A stretch of 64,000 nt of DNA from Shewanella carassii. GTDB taxonomy: Bacteria; Pseudomonadota; Gammaproteobacteria; Enterobacterales; Shewanellaceae. The number at the start of each line of letters is the position of its first letter. Within the stretch, counting starts at the first letter, position 1. A program made the position numbers and the translations under genes. The notes below the pieces were generated by a model. That model did not search any database and was not told the origin of the DNA. It saw nothing but the letters and a program-made list of their open reading frames with translations. Below, piece by piece: positions 10,535-19,443 of the stretch. The stretch lies in the NCBI RefSeq assembly GCF_002777975.1, contig NZ_NGVS01000014.1, forward strand, positions 319,973-383,972, in the 5' to 3' direction.

Positions 10535-11641
10535 TTAAAACCAATATTGCAGGTGAATGTTGAATCGACCATTCCACTCCTTATCACTGTCCTCTAGACC
10601 TAGACTATTGTCACCCAGCCATAGAACATTTTTGGCATGATAATAGTCGACATATACAAAGAATTGTTTGTATGAAAGAGAAACCCCAGTACTGTTAAGT
10701 ACAGAGTCATCAAATTTTGACTCATCTGGAGTCAAAATGCTGAAGTCGTTGTAGAAGGTGAATTGACCACCCCATTGAGTATCGACAACTTTTGACAGGT
10801 TGAAGGTCATGATGTCGCCTTTGGCGGCTACTTCATAAAAACCATTTACTGCACCAACACCAATTTTTGAAGTATCGATTTGACCATCATCATATTGATC
10901 AAAGTCATATTTCAAATACTGGAGTTGTACACCCCAACCACGATATTTGGCATCCAAGTGAACGGCATAGTTCAGGTTATCTCCTGATTCATCGGCTACT
11001 GGATTATAAAGTTGGCCGTATTCAGCGGAGGCTCCCAGGAGTACTTGCCAGTTGTCATTTTCCCATCTGTAGGTCTCACGCAGACTGACTGTATTGTATT
11101 CCTTGTTATTGTAGGTAGTGCCATTGACTGTGCCTGAACTTATGGTGCCGGCGAAGTTGCGATGGTCGCTGCCCTTGTAGAGAGAGCTCTGAATAAAAGA
11201 AAAATCAGTTTCGAAGTTATTGAATTTGTGGTTGATATTGAAACCAACACCATAGTCGTCTTCAAAGCCCAGGTAGTAGTTGAGGCTGTACCACCAGTTA
11301 TGAGAAGCAAAGTTCTTGTTACCGAATGCCTTGTTGACCACCCCGAGCTGCAGGGTCAGATCTTCGTTGGCATTCCAGTAGGCATAACCGTTTTTAAGAT
11401 AGTCATAGCCATCGGCAAAGCGGTATTCAGCGACAAATCCATAGTCTTCAAAATCTTGGGAGAGCTTTATTCCCAAGGTGTTGAAATCGAAGTCACCACC
11501 CGTGGCCTTGGAAGCATCACTAAAGTCTTTAATACTGTAGTTAGCTCTTATTGAACCACTGATGTCCACCGCCATGCTTGGCGCGCTAAGCGTTAATCCT
11601 AATAGCATCAAGCTTAGGTTTTTTAGCTTGAACTTATTCAT
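10535..11641 (-). CDS. Outer-membrane porin heading the cai operon
   Basis: 368 residues with a signal peptide (cleavage probably after PSMA, residue 24), repeated amphipathic beta strands, many Trp/Tyr girdle residues and a C-terminal Phe (HLQYWF), all typical of an outer-membrane barrel. No closer family can be named with certainty; it resembles general or substrate-selective porins of Shewanella. As the first gene on the minus strand before caiT, it probably lets carnitine or crotonobetaine cross the outer membrane. E. coli has no porin in this position. Confidence 0.8.
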   Translation of the reverse strand: MNKFKLKNLSLMLLGLTLSAPSMAVDISGSIRANYSIKDFSDASKATGGDFDFNTLGIKLSQDFEDYGFVAEYRFADGYDYLKNGYAYWNANEDLTLQLGVVNKAFGNKNFASHNWWYSLNYYLGFEDDYGVGFNINHKFNNFETDFSFIQSSLYKGSDHRNFAGTISSGTVNGTTYNNKEYNTVSLRETYRWENDNWQVLLGASAEYGQLYNPVADESGDNLNYAVHLDAKYRGWGVQLQYLKYDFDQYDDGQIDTSKIGVGAVNGFYEVAAKGDIMTFNLSKVVDTQWGGQFTFYNDFSILTPDESKFDDSVLNSTGVSLSYKQFFVYVDYYHAKNVLWLGDNSLGLEDSDKEWNGRFNIHLQYWF

Positions 11642-12162
11642 CCAGCATCCTCCGTTTTTAATTTGAACCGATTATGGTTTCGTAAATTAATAAAAAAATG
11701 TCGCGCCATCACAGTTTTGATTCGCCTGGATAAAATTATGTGATCAATGTCAATTAAATGCTCCAAAATGAACAGTTGAAGGTCGTTATATAATCAAATT
11801 TTACTATTAACCGATTAAAATTTAGATGCGCTTCACAAAAAACACCTCGCCGAGCGAATTTGTTTGGTCTCTGGTGGGAATAGCTTGTATTAATAAAATA
11901 ACGCTGATGATTGGGAGAGGTTTTCTTAATTAACTCAATAATCAATTAAGCAACTCTAAATTTGGTTGGCATGAATTAATCTGATGTCCATTTGTGATAT
12001 TGAATGGATTTGGCGGTTTATTTTCTTTTTCCCAGAGTCAGGGACTGTATTTGTGTGACATAAGCCAGAAGTTTTATAGGTTATGGGTTTTAGGTCACCA
12101 ATATAGATGTATGCAAACCGGTAGAGATAAATGTTTATAGTGATACTTAGACTGGAGATAAG
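11642..12162. promoter_or_regulatory. Divergent control region between the porin-cai and fix operons
   Basis: A 521-bp AT-rich region with no convincing gene, between two divergent operons of one pathway. It holds a CRP-like site (listed separately). A GGAGA ribosome site (12154-12158) precedes fixA. In E. coli the cai-fix region carries CRP sites and CaiF control; no CaiF homologue is seen in this window. Promoter boxes could not be assigned with confidence. Confidence 0.6.
11739..11754. promoter_or_regulatory. CRP-like site upstream of the porin-cai operon
   Basis: TGTGA-N6-TCAAT: the left half-site is perfect and the right half keeps TCA of the TCACA consensus. It centres about 105 bp upstream of the porin start and about 415 bp upstream of fixA. 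In Shewanella CRP is the main anaerobic activator, which would suit this pathway. Confidence 0.45.
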
Positions 12163-12936
12163 ATGAAGATCATTGCATGTTATAAGCTTGTCCCGGAAGA
12201 GCAGGATATCAAAGTCATTCCCAACCTTCCTGTAGACACAAGTAATGTGAATAAAAAAATTGGCCAATTCGATCTGTGTGCCGTTGAAGCCGCAGTGCAA
12301 CTGAAGGCCTCCCAGAGTGACTGCAGCGTGACTGCGCTGAGTATTGGTGCCGATGCCTTGGCGGCTCCCAAAGCCTGTAAAGATATTCTTTCAAGAGGCC
12401 CGGATGCACTGACTCTGGTCTGCGACCCTAAGTTGGAACAGGTATTGCCGCATGAAACTGCCAGAGTGCTGGCGGCGGCGGCCAAACAGGAAGGTTATGA
12501 CCTGATCCTCTGCGGTGACGGTTCCGGTGACCTCTATGCTCAGCAAGTAGGCTTGCTGCTTGGTGAATTGCTGCAAGTGCCTTGCATCAATGGTGTTAGC
12601 AAGATTCTGGAAGTCGCCAATGGTGTGGTCCGGGTCGAGCGCGAGCTGGACGATGAAGTTGAAGAGCTGGAGTTGTCACTCCCTGCCGTATTAGCGGTTT
12701 CTGCCGATATCAACGAACCTCAAATCCCTTCAATGAAAGCCATTCTGGCCGCAGGTAAAAAGCCGGTCAACAAGTTGGCTTATGCCGAACTGGCGCTGGA
12801 AGAGATCCCACAACTGGTTGAGCTGGTGTCTATTACTGCGCCTGAGCAGAAGGCTCGCAAACAGATCATCATCGAGGGTGATGACGATGGCCAGGTTGCC
12901 GAGTTTGTCGGTCATATTGGCAACGTATTGAATTGA
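12163..12936 (+). CDS. fixA: FixA, electron-transfer flavoprotein beta-type subunit
   Basis: 257 residues, the ETF-beta fold subunit that pairs with FixB to carry electrons to CaiA. The N terminus MKIIACYKLVPEEQD is the standard FixA start and is preceded by GGAGA at good spacing. The motif DGSGDLYAQQVGLLLGELL matches the ETF-beta nucleotide-binding region. It is the first gene of the plus-strand fixABCX operon, 10 bp ahead of fixB. Confidence 0.95.
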   Translation: MKIIACYKLVPEEQDIKVIPNLPVDTSNVNKKIGQFDLCAVEAAVQLKASQSDCSVTALSIGADALAAPKACKDILSRGPDALTLVCDPKLEQVLPHETARVLAAAAKQEGYDLILCGDGSGDLYAQQVGLLLGELLQVPCINGVSKILEVANGVVRVERELDDEVEELELSLPAVLAVSADINEPQIPSMKAILAAGKKPVNKLAYAELALEEIPQLVELVSITAPEQKARKQIIIEGDDDGQVAEFVGHIGNVLN

Positions 12937-12946
12937 GGGGGATGAA

Positions 12947-13897
12947 ATGAGCAAGCTAGCAAATGTTTGGGTTTTCAGCAGTGAGGCCACTCGTCTTCCC
13001 GAAGTAATGGCCGCCGGTCTGCAACTGGGTAACAGTGTTTCTGTATTTGTCTTGGGTGGTGCCGATGAAGTCGCCAGAGCTGCAGCACTGGGTGCAAACA
13101 AGGTGTATCACCTAGGTGAGAAGGATTCTAGCCGCATAGTTGAAGATTATGCTCTGACCATGGCCAAGGCCATTGAAGCCGAAGCACAGCAATCTTTGGT
13201 CTTGCTGCCTGCCAGCCGTCGTGGCAAGGCGTTGGCTGCCAAGCTGGGTGTGCGCCTGAGTGCCGGGGTTTTCAATGATGCCGCCGAACTCACAGTCGAT
13301 GGTGAAGGCCATGTGGGTGCCAAGCACCTGGTCTACGGTGGCCTGGCCATAGGTGAAGAGAAGATCACCTCTCAAATTGCCGTAGTGACTCTGGCTGCCG
13401 GTGCCTTCAAGGAATTGCCTGTCGAAGAAGCGGGTCGCAGCGCCGAAACTATCGCTCTGGAATTTGTTGCCCCTGCCAATGGGATTCGTTGCCTGGCTCG
13501 TCGGCCAAAAGAAAAGTCCAATGTGGATTTGGGTAAGGCTAAGCGCGTTATCGGTGTCGGTAACGGTATCGGTTCTCTGGATAACCTGAAGTTGCTTGAA
13601 CAGCTGGCCGACAATGTGGGAGCCGAACTGGGTTGTAGTCGCCCGATCGCCGAAACCGAAAAATGGATGGAGCGTGAGCGCTACATTGGGGTTTCAGGTG
13701 TGATGATCAAGCCTGATGTCTATGTGGCTGTCGGTATTTCCGGTCAGATCCAGCACATGGTCGGTGTCAATGATTCCCAAACCATTATCGCCGTCAACAA
13801 AGATAAGAATGCCCCCATTTTCCAGTATGCGGACTACGGCATTGTCGGTGATATCAACAAGATAGTTCCAGCCTTACTGAACAGTTTCAAAGGTTAA
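12947..13897 (+). CDS. fixB: FixB, electron-transfer flavoprotein alpha-type subunit
   Basis: 316 residues. The C-terminal FAD domain carries the ETF-alpha signature: YIGVSGVMIKPDVYVAVGIS, then GQIQHMVGVNDS and NKDKNAPIFQYADYGIVGD. With FixA it forms the heterodimer that passes electrons to crotonobetainyl-CoA reductase. A 10-bp stem-loop follows in the 60-bp gap before fixC. Confidence 0.95.
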   Translation: MSKLANVWVFSSEATRLPEVMAAGLQLGNSVSVFVLGGADEVARAAALGANKVYHLGEKDSSRIVEDYALTMAKAIEAEAQQSLVLLPASRRGKALAAKLGVRLSAGVFNDAAELTVDGEGHVGAKHLVYGGLAIGEEKITSQIAVVTLAAGAFKELPVEEAGRSAETIALEFVAPANGIRCLARRPKEKSNVDLGKAKRVIGVGNGIGSLDNLKLLEQLADNVGAELGCSRPIAETEKWMERERYIGVSGVMIKPDVYVAVGISGQIQHMVGVNDSQTIIAVNKDKNAPIFQYADYGIVGDINKIVPALLNSFKG

Positions 13898-13908
13898 CTG
13901 TCTGGCCC

Positions 13909-13935
13909 GACTACCGGCTCAAGGGGCCGGTAGTC
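13909..13935 (+). other. Intercistronic stem-loop between fixB and fixC
   Basis: A perfect 10-bp stem (GACTACCGGC / GCCGGTAGTC) with a 7-nt loop starts 11 bp after the fixB stop. No U-tract follows, so it is more likely an RNA-stability or processing element than a terminator. Confidence 0.5.
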
Positions 13936-13957
13936 TCGAATTCAAGAGAGGATCAGC

Positions 13958-15250
13958 ATGTCAGAAGATGCATTTGACGCAATCATAGTGGGAGGCGGAC
14001 TCGCCGGCTGCGTTGCTGCCTATGTCCTGGCCAGTCAGGGCGCCGATGTTCTGGTGATTGAACGCGGCAACTATGCCGGGGCCAAGAATATGACTGGCGG
14101 TAGACTCTATGCTCATAGCCTGGAAAAGATCATGCCTGACTTTGCCAAGCGGGCACCGCTGGAGCGTAAGGTCACCAAGGAAAAAGTATCGTTTCTCACT
14201 GATGATACGGCAGTAACTCTGGACTATCACAACGGCCGTGGTCAGGAGCCGGTAGAGGAATCTTATACTCTGCTCAGGGGCACTTTCGACCAGTGGTTGG
14301 CCGAACAGGCCGAGGAAGCCGGGGCTCAGTTTATTACCGGTATTCGGGTCGAAAAAATTCTCAAGGAAGACGGTAAGGTTGTTGGTGTAGAAGCCGATGG
14401 CGATTCACTGCTGGCCAAGACAGTGATTCTGGCTGAAGGAGTCAATCCACTTCTGGGTGAGCAGATCGGCATGGTGACGCCCAAGGTGCAAGCCAGTGCC
14501 ATGGCGGTCGGTGCCAAGGAGCTGATTGCCCTGTCCGAGCAGCAGATTAAGGATCGCTTTAATGTCAGTGGTGACGAAGGGGTTGCTTGGTTGTTTGCCG
14601 GTTCACCTTCCAATGGTCTCTTGGGTGGGGGCTTCCTCTACACCAATAAAGACACAGTCTCTCTGGGCGTAGTGTGTGGTTTGCACCATATCGAAACTTC
14701 CTCCAAGACAGTGCCGCAGATGCTGGAAGACTTCAAGAATCATCCGGCGATCAAGCCTTTGATTGAAGGCGGCAAGCTGCTCGAGTACTCAGGCCACGTG
14801 GTTCCCGAGGCCGGACTGAACATGGTGCCCAAGCTGGTGGATGATGGTGTCTTGATTGTCGGCGATGCCGCAGGTTTCTGTATCAACGTGGGCTATACGG
14901 TTCGCGGAATGGACTTGGCTATTGCATCCGGTGAGGCTGCAGCCAGAGCCGTGCTCGCAGCCAAGGCCAAGAATGATTTCAGTGCCGCTGGACTCAGTGC
15001 CTATCAAACACTGTTGGACAACAGCTTTATCATGAAAGATCTCAAGCTGTACCAGAAATTACCCGCCTTTATGGAGAACCCAAGGATCTTCAATCAGTAT
15101 CCCAAGCTGGTCGCCGATCTCATGCAGGAGATGTTCACCATAGATGGCAGCGCCTCGCAGCCTCTGCGCAAGACCCTGATGAAGCATGCCAAAGAAGTGG
15201 GTTATATGAATCTGATCAAAGATGGTATTAAGGGGATGACAGCGATATGA
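13958..15250 (+). CDS. fixC: FixC, FAD-dependent ETF dehydrogenase/quinone-type oxidoreductase
   Basis: 430 residues (E. coli FixC 428). The N-terminal dinucleotide motif AIIVGGGLAGCVAAYVLAS followed by VLVIERG marks the FAD domain, and DGVLIVGDAAGFCINVG is the second FAD contact. It resembles ETF-ubiquinone oxidoreductase and is thought to work with FixX to feed or bifurcate electrons into FixAB. It has a good AGAGAGGA ribosome site, and its stop overlaps fixX by 4 bp (ATGA). Confidence 0.95.
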   Translation: MSEDAFDAIIVGGGLAGCVAAYVLASQGADVLVIERGNYAGAKNMTGGRLYAHSLEKIMPDFAKRAPLERKVTKEKVSFLTDDTAVTLDYHNGRGQEPVEESYTLLRGTFDQWLAEQAEEAGAQFITGIRVEKILKEDGKVVGVEADGDSLLAKTVILAEGVNPLLGEQIGMVTPKVQASAMAVGAKELIALSEQQIKDRFNVSGDEGVAWLFAGSPSNGLLGGGFLYTNKDTVSLGVVCGLHHIETSSKTVPQMLEDFKNHPAIKPLIEGGKLLEYSGHVVPEAGLNMVPKLVDDGVLIVGDAAGFCINVGYTVRGMDLAIASGEAAARAVLAAKAKNDFSAAGLSAYQTLLDNSFIMKDLKLYQKLPAFMENPRIFNQYPKLVADLMQEMFTIDGSASQPLRKTLMKHAKEVGYMNLIKDGIKGMTAI

Positions 15251-15534
15251 GCGAGCCAGTCAATGTTGATGTGAAGCTGGGGGTAAACAAGTTCTATGTT
15301 GATGAAGGGCATCCACATATTGAGCTTGTTGAAAACCCGGATATCAATGAATTTCGTAAATTGGTCAACGCCTGTCCTGCAGGGCTTTATAAAATTCAGG
15401 ACGACGGCAGCCTAAAATTTGACTCTGCCGGTTGCTTGGAATGTGGCACCTGTAAAATGCTTTGCGGCGAGACCATTATCAAGAAGTGGGAATATCCTAG
15501 AGGCACGTTTGGTGTCGAGTATCGCTATGGTTAG
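15247..15534 (+). CDS. fixX: FixX, ferredoxin-like iron-sulfur protein
   Basis: 95 residues, the exact length of E. coli FixX. Cysteines in VNACPAGLYKI and in AGCLECGTCKMLCG supply cluster ligands for a 4Fe-4S ferredoxin-like domain equal to the C-terminal domain of ETF-QO. Translational coupling to fixC by the 4-bp overlap fits a 1:1 complex. It is the last fix gene; a 346-bp gap follows. Confidence 0.95.
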   Translation: MSEPVNVDVKLGVNKFYVDEGHPHIELVENPDINEFRKLVNACPAGLYKIQDDGSLKFDSAGCLECGTCKMLCGETIIKKWEYPRGTFGVEYRYG

Positions 15535-15880
15535 TTTCAAATGAAAACACTGGATCTGAAACTAAGTTAGTTTTCTAACGAGCTCGATTGTGCAAATTGA
15601 GAGCACATGTTTAATGGCGTAAAGCTAATTTATGAATTTGGTATACTCCCATTTTAAGTGTTGTGCTCTTATTTATTTTGATTTTTGAACCAATTTAAAC
15701 CTTGTCTGCAACTTATGTAGTTCGTTAACTCTAACCTTTTCTCACTTTTGAGCTTCAGATTTGTTTTAATTCCATTTTTTATTCAGTATTTCTCAGTTGA
15801 GAAGTCAAGCTGAAGATTAATGGCACATTTTTGAACGAATAAATCAAGATGTTTATTGATTTAATATAAGAGATTGGCAT
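15535..15880 (+). promoter_or_regulatory. AT-rich intergenic region upstream of the yaaU-like gene
   Basis: No gene is seen here. A weak 5-bp stem with a TTTT loop (15566-15579) could be a poor fix terminator. A dyad TGTGC-N9-GCACA occupies 15589-15607. The length and AT content suggest a separate promoter for the transporter gene, but no clear -35/-10 pair is assigned. Confidence 0.35.
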
Positions 15881-17200
15881 ATGAAAGCTAAAAAGTTCGA
15901 TGAAATGGAGTTTACGCCATTACATAAGAAAATCATGTTTTGGGGCAGTGGTGGCCCCTTCCTCGATGGCTACATTCTGGTCATTATTGGTTTGGCGCTT
16001 GAACAGCTGATCCCCGAGATGCAGTTGGATGCCAACTGGATTGGTTTGGTTGGGGCATCTACCCTGGTGGGCCTGTTTGTCGGTACTGCGCTCTTTGGCT
16101 ATGTGGCAGATTTGTTTGGCCGCAAATTGATGTTCCTGATAGATATCATAGCGATAGCCGTGCTGTCAGTCGCCACTATGTTTGTCTCCTCCCCAATAGA
16201 GTTAGTGGTGATGCGCTTCCTTATCGGGGTGGTGATCGGCGCCGATTACCCCATAGCCACCTCCATGGTGGCCGAGTTCTCTCCCACCAAGAAGCGCGCC
16301 TTTACCATGGGTTTTATCGCGCTGATGTGGTACGTGGGTGCAACGGCGGCCAATGCGGTTGGTTATCTGCTTTATGATCTCGAGGGTGGCTGGCGTTGGA
16401 TGCTTGGCAGCGGCTTGATCCCTTGTTTGGTGATCCTGCTTGGACGTTTCCATCTGCCCGAGTCACCCCGCTGGTTGCTGCGTAAGGGCCGGGTCGCCGA
16501 GTATAAACGAGTGATGCAAGAATACTTTGGCGGTAATGTTCATATTGAAGCGGAAGAAAAGAGCGATACTCAGTATCGTAAGCTGTTTGAAAAACGCAAC
16601 TTCACCATGATCATCTTTATCGGCACTATCTGGACCTGCCAAATTATCCCTATGTTTGCCATTTACACCTTTGGGCCACAGATAGTGGGGGCCTTGGGCT
16701 TTTACGACGGTAAAGATTCGGCGCTTGGTAATATCATCATCAGTGCCTTCTTTATTATTGGTTGTATTCCGGCCATGTATTGGCTCGACTCCATCGGCCG
16801 CAGGCCACTGCTTATCATTAGCTTTGCCATGATGACCTTGTCACTGGCGATGCTGGGGCTGGTGTCCTCGCCTGGTATCTGGTTGGTGATTGCAGCCTTT
16901 GGCATGTATGCCTTCTGCTCCGGTGGCCCGGGGATCTTGCAGTGGCTCTATCCCAATGAGTTGTTCCCCACTGATATCCGTGCTTCGGCCGTAGGGGCCG
17001 TGATGTCTTTCAGCCGCATAGGTACCATACTCTCGACCTATGCCTTGCCTGTATTTATGAATGCTTATGGGGTTTCCTGGACCATGATGGCCGGCGCCGC
17101 TATTTCATTGCTGGGCTTGGTAGTGTCTATTATGTTGGCCCCGGAAACTCGCGGCATGAAGCTGGCGGACACTTGTGTCGCCGGCTTTGTCCAACGCTGA
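15881..17200 (+). CDS. yaaU: YaaU-like MFS transporter
   Basis: 439 residues with about 12 membrane helices and major-facilitator signatures: GYVADLFGRKLMF between helices 2 and 3, LPESPRWLLRKGR after helix 6 (sugar-porter type) and WLDSIGRRPLL between helices 8 and 9. In E. coli yaaU also follows fixX directly, so position supports the name. The substrate is unknown; carnitine-related compounds or organic acids are guesses. The start has only a modest AAGAGA ribosome site. Confidence 0.8.
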   Translation: MKAKKFDEMEFTPLHKKIMFWGSGGPFLDGYILVIIGLALEQLIPEMQLDANWIGLVGASTLVGLFVGTALFGYVADLFGRKLMFLIDIIAIAVLSVATMFVSSPIELVVMRFLIGVVIGADYPIATSMVAEFSPTKKRAFTMGFIALMWYVGATAANAVGYLLYDLEGGWRWMLGSGLIPCLVILLGRFHLPESPRWLLRKGRVAEYKRVMQEYFGGNVHIEAEEKSDTQYRKLFEKRNFTMIIFIGTIWTCQIIPMFAIYTFGPQIVGALGFYDGKDSALGNIIISAFFIIGCIPAMYWLDSIGRRPLLIISFAMMTLSLAMLGLVSSPGIWLVIAAFGMYAFCSGGPGILQWLYPNELFPTDIRASAVGAVMSFSRIGTILSTYALPVFMNAYGVSWTMMAGAAISLLGLVVSIMLAPETRGMKLADTCVAGFVQR

Positions 17201-17220
17201 GCGGCAAAACCTCGGATATA

Positions 17221-17240
17221 GCCGCCTCCATCGAGGCGGC
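17221..17240. terminator. Hairpin between the convergent yaaU-like and hydrolase genes
   Basis: A perfect 8-bp GC-rich stem (GCCGCCTC / GAGGCGGC) with a 4-nt loop lies in the 47-bp gap between two convergent stop codons. Tails are only partly T-rich (GATAATTTC on the plus strand), so termination strength is uncertain. Confidence 0.55.
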
Positions 17241-17247
17241 GATAATT

Positions 17248-17895
17248 TCAACGATCGGCGACATAAGGATTGTGGCGCCGCTCTTCTGCAAAGGTGGACA
17301 TGGGACCATGGCCGGGAATAAAACTCACCTCTTCACCCAGAGGCCAGAGTTTGTGCTTGATGGAATTGAGCAGTGCCGCATGATCCCCGCCGGGAAAGTC
17401 GCAGCGGCCTATGGAGTGTTTGAATAACACATCGCCAACCCAGGCCAACTTGAGTGCAGGGGCAAAGAATACTAAATGCCCAGGGGTATGACCCGGACAA
17501 TGAATCACCTGAAGCTGTAACTCACCCAACTGAATCACTTCGTCTTGCTCCAGAAAACGATCTGGATAAAACACCTCACAATGGGGGAAATGATATAGCC
17601 GAGCTTCATCCGGTAGCATATCAAACAAGAATTTATCATCTTTATGGGGGCCAAGTATTTCTGCCGATGTTTTATCGGCCAATAATTTGGCAGCACCAAT
17701 GTGATCTATATGACCATGGGTTAAAAGTATTTTTTCAAGTTTTAACTGATGCTGTTCAATGAACGCAATGATCTTTTCTATTTCACCACCTGGATCAATA
17801 ATGGCGGCTTTTTTACTGTCTTCATACCAAAAAATGCAAGTATTTTGTTGGTAGTGAGTCGTTGGGATTATTTTGATTTTTACATTGTTTGACAT
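17248..17895 (-). CDS. gloC: Glyoxalase II-like metallo-beta-lactamase-fold hydrolase (YcbL/GloC type)
   Basis: 215 residues, the length of E. coli YcbL (GloC). The metal-binding motif THGHIDHIG, then CPGHTPGH, WVGDVLF and the terminal FIPGHGP are all present, giving a complete binuclear site. The family hydrolyses S-lactoylglutathione and other thioesters. Set among CoA-thioester genes, it could clear unwanted thioesters, but this is inference. It starts with a good GGAGA ribosome site and is monocistronic, convergent with the transporter gene. Confidence 0.82.
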   Translation of the reverse strand: MSNNVKIKIIPTTHYQQNTCIFWYEDSKKAAIIDPGGEIEKIIAFIEQHQLKLEKILLTHGHIDHIGAAKLLADKTSAEILGPHKDDKFLFDMLPDEARLYHFPHCEVFYPDRFLEQDEVIQLGELQLQVIHCPGHTPGHLVFFAPALKLAWVGDVLFKHSIGRCDFPGGDHAALLNSIKHKLWPLGEEVSFIPGHGPMSTFAEERRHNPYVADR

Positions 17896-18238
17896 TTATA
17901 TCTCCATATTTGTGAATTCAAAATGAGTCTACAGTTTAATGCCTTGATTGAGTTGATGTTGGTCATGAATAAGAATGATTTTTGTCATTTAATAATATTT
18001 TATTAAGTAAATGAACGGGATTGGACTTTAATTTTGTATGCTATTGTCTGATAATCTATGTTATCTGAGTTATTCACTGAATGACTCACTTTGGTTAGAT
18101 GGATTTTCTATTAATTGAATCATTTTGTAGCGTTTTGTCTGGATTGACTCGAATATGTGCAGAGTTATACTGCCTTGGTTCCTGTCCAGATGTTTAGACA
18201 GGTGGGCTGCTTACTGATGAAGACTTGCTGAGGTATCG
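17896..18238. promoter_or_regulatory. Divergent intergenic region between gloC-like gene and second caiA
   Basis: A 343-bp AT-rich stretch with no gene. An inverted repeat CCTGTC-N10-GACAGG lies at 18181-18202, 36 bp before the second caiA, where it could be an operator or a 5'-leader hairpin. No convincing CRP or FNR box is seen. Confidence 0.35.
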
Positions 18239-19375
18239 ATGAACTATCGACTGACGAACGAACAAGAAGCATTTATTGCAGGAGTAAGAGAGCTGATGTC
18301 ACAGGAGGACTGGGAAAGTTATTTTTCCGCCTGCGACGACAGCAACGAATATCCTGAGCGTTTTGTCAGAGAACTGGCCAAGCTGGGGCTGGATAGTTTG
18401 CTGCTTCCGGAAGAATACGGCGGCAGCGATGCCGGTCTGGTGACACTGGCCTTGATCTGGGAAGAACTGGGTCGCCTCGGTGCGCCAACCTATGTGCTTT
18501 ATCAGATGGCGGGATACCCCACTATTTTGCAGGAAGGTACCCAGGAGCAGATCGATAAGATCATGGCCTATATAGGTACCGGCAAACAGGTGTGGAACTC
18601 GGCGGTCACCGAACCGGATGCCGGCTCGGATGTGCGCAGTCTGCAGACTACTTATACCCGAAAGAAGGGCAAGGTCTACCTCAATGGCACCAAATGTTAT
18701 ATCACCAGTGCCGCCGAGACCCCTTATCTGGTGGTGATGGCCAAAGATTCCGCCAGCTTTGAACCGATTTTCTCCGAGTTTTTTGTCGATATGAATAAAC
18801 CGGGGATCTCAGTCAGCCTTATTCCTAAGCTGGGGTTGAAAATGGATAGCTGCTGCGTGGTGAAGTTCGACAACGTGGAGTTGGAAGAGAAGGACTTCTT
18901 CGGTACCGAAGGTAACGGTTTTGCCAGGGTGAAGAAGGAGTTTGATCTGGAGCGTTTCCTCATTGCCTGCAGCAACTATGGCTGTGCCTATTGCGCCTTT
19001 GAAGATGCCGCCCGTTACGCCAACAAGCGGGTACAGTTTGACTTGCCTATCTCCAAGACGCAGCTGATCCAGGAAAAGTTTGCCTATATGTCGGTGCAGC
19101 TCACCAACATGAAGAACATGATTTATCACACCGCCTGGAAGGCCGACAACGGCCAGATGACCCCGGGCGATGCCGCCAAGTGTAAGCTCTACTGCTCCAA
19201 GGCGGCCTTTGATGTGGTCGACAATGCCATGCAGGTGTTTGGCGGTCAGGGGATCACTGGCGAGCATCGCATTAGCCGCTTCTGGCGCGATCTGCGGGTC
19301 GACAGAGTTTCCGGCGGCTCGGAAGAGATGCAGGTGCTGACGCTGGGCCGGGAAGTGCTCAGGGAGTATGTGTAA
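18239..19375 (+). CDS. Second CaiA-type acyl-CoA reductase/dehydrogenase
   Basis: 378 residues, a clear paralogue of CaiA along its whole length. It keeps [37 protein letters not shown] and [17 protein letters not shown]. Differences cluster around residues 120-180 and near the helix with [14 protein letters not shown]. By family it should use an enoyl-CoA or acyl-CoA with electrons to or from an ETF such as FixAB. It stands alone on the plus strand outside the cai operon, so it may be regulated differently or serve another trimethylammonium acyl-CoA. Confidence 0.85.
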   Translation: MNYRLTNEQEAFIAGVRELMSQEDWESYFSACDDSNEYPERFVRELAKLGLDSLLLPEEYGGSDAGLVTLALIWEELGRLGAPTYVLYQMAGYPTILQEGTQEQIDKIMAYIGTGKQVWNSAVTEPDAGSDVRSLQTTYTRKKGKVYLNGTKCYITSAAETPYLVVMAKDSASFEPIFSEFFVDMNKPGISVSLIPKLGLKMDSCCVVKFDNVELEEKDFFGTEGNGFARVKKEFDLERFLIACSNYGCAYCAFEDAARYANKRVQFDLPISKTQLIQEKFAYMSVQLTNMKNMIYHTAWKADNGQMTPGDAAKCKLYCSKAAFDVVDNAMQVFGGQGITGEHRISRFWRDLRVDRVSGGSEEMQVLTLGREVLREYV

Positions 19376-19406
19376 TAGGCGCTGCTTCGTAGCGTTATTT
19401 CATTGA

Positions 19407-19430
19407 AAAGGCCCGAGAATGCGGGCCTTT
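19407..19430. terminator. Bidirectional terminator between second caiA and porin
   Basis: A 9-bp stem (AAAGGCCCG / CGGGCCTTT) with a 6-nt interval lies between two convergent genes, with T runs at the ends on both strands. Confidence 0.75.
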
Positions 19431-19443
19431 GACTGCAGTGGTT

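Noticed and set aside
11642..12162. FNR boxes (TTGAT-N4-ATCAA) in the cai-fix control region
   Set aside because: No pair of half-sites with correct spacing was found by eye.
15589..15607. Dyad TGTGC-N9-GCACA read as a CRP site
   Set aside because: Half-site spacing is 9 instead of 6 and the half-sites differ from TGTGA/TCACA; noted only as a dyad.
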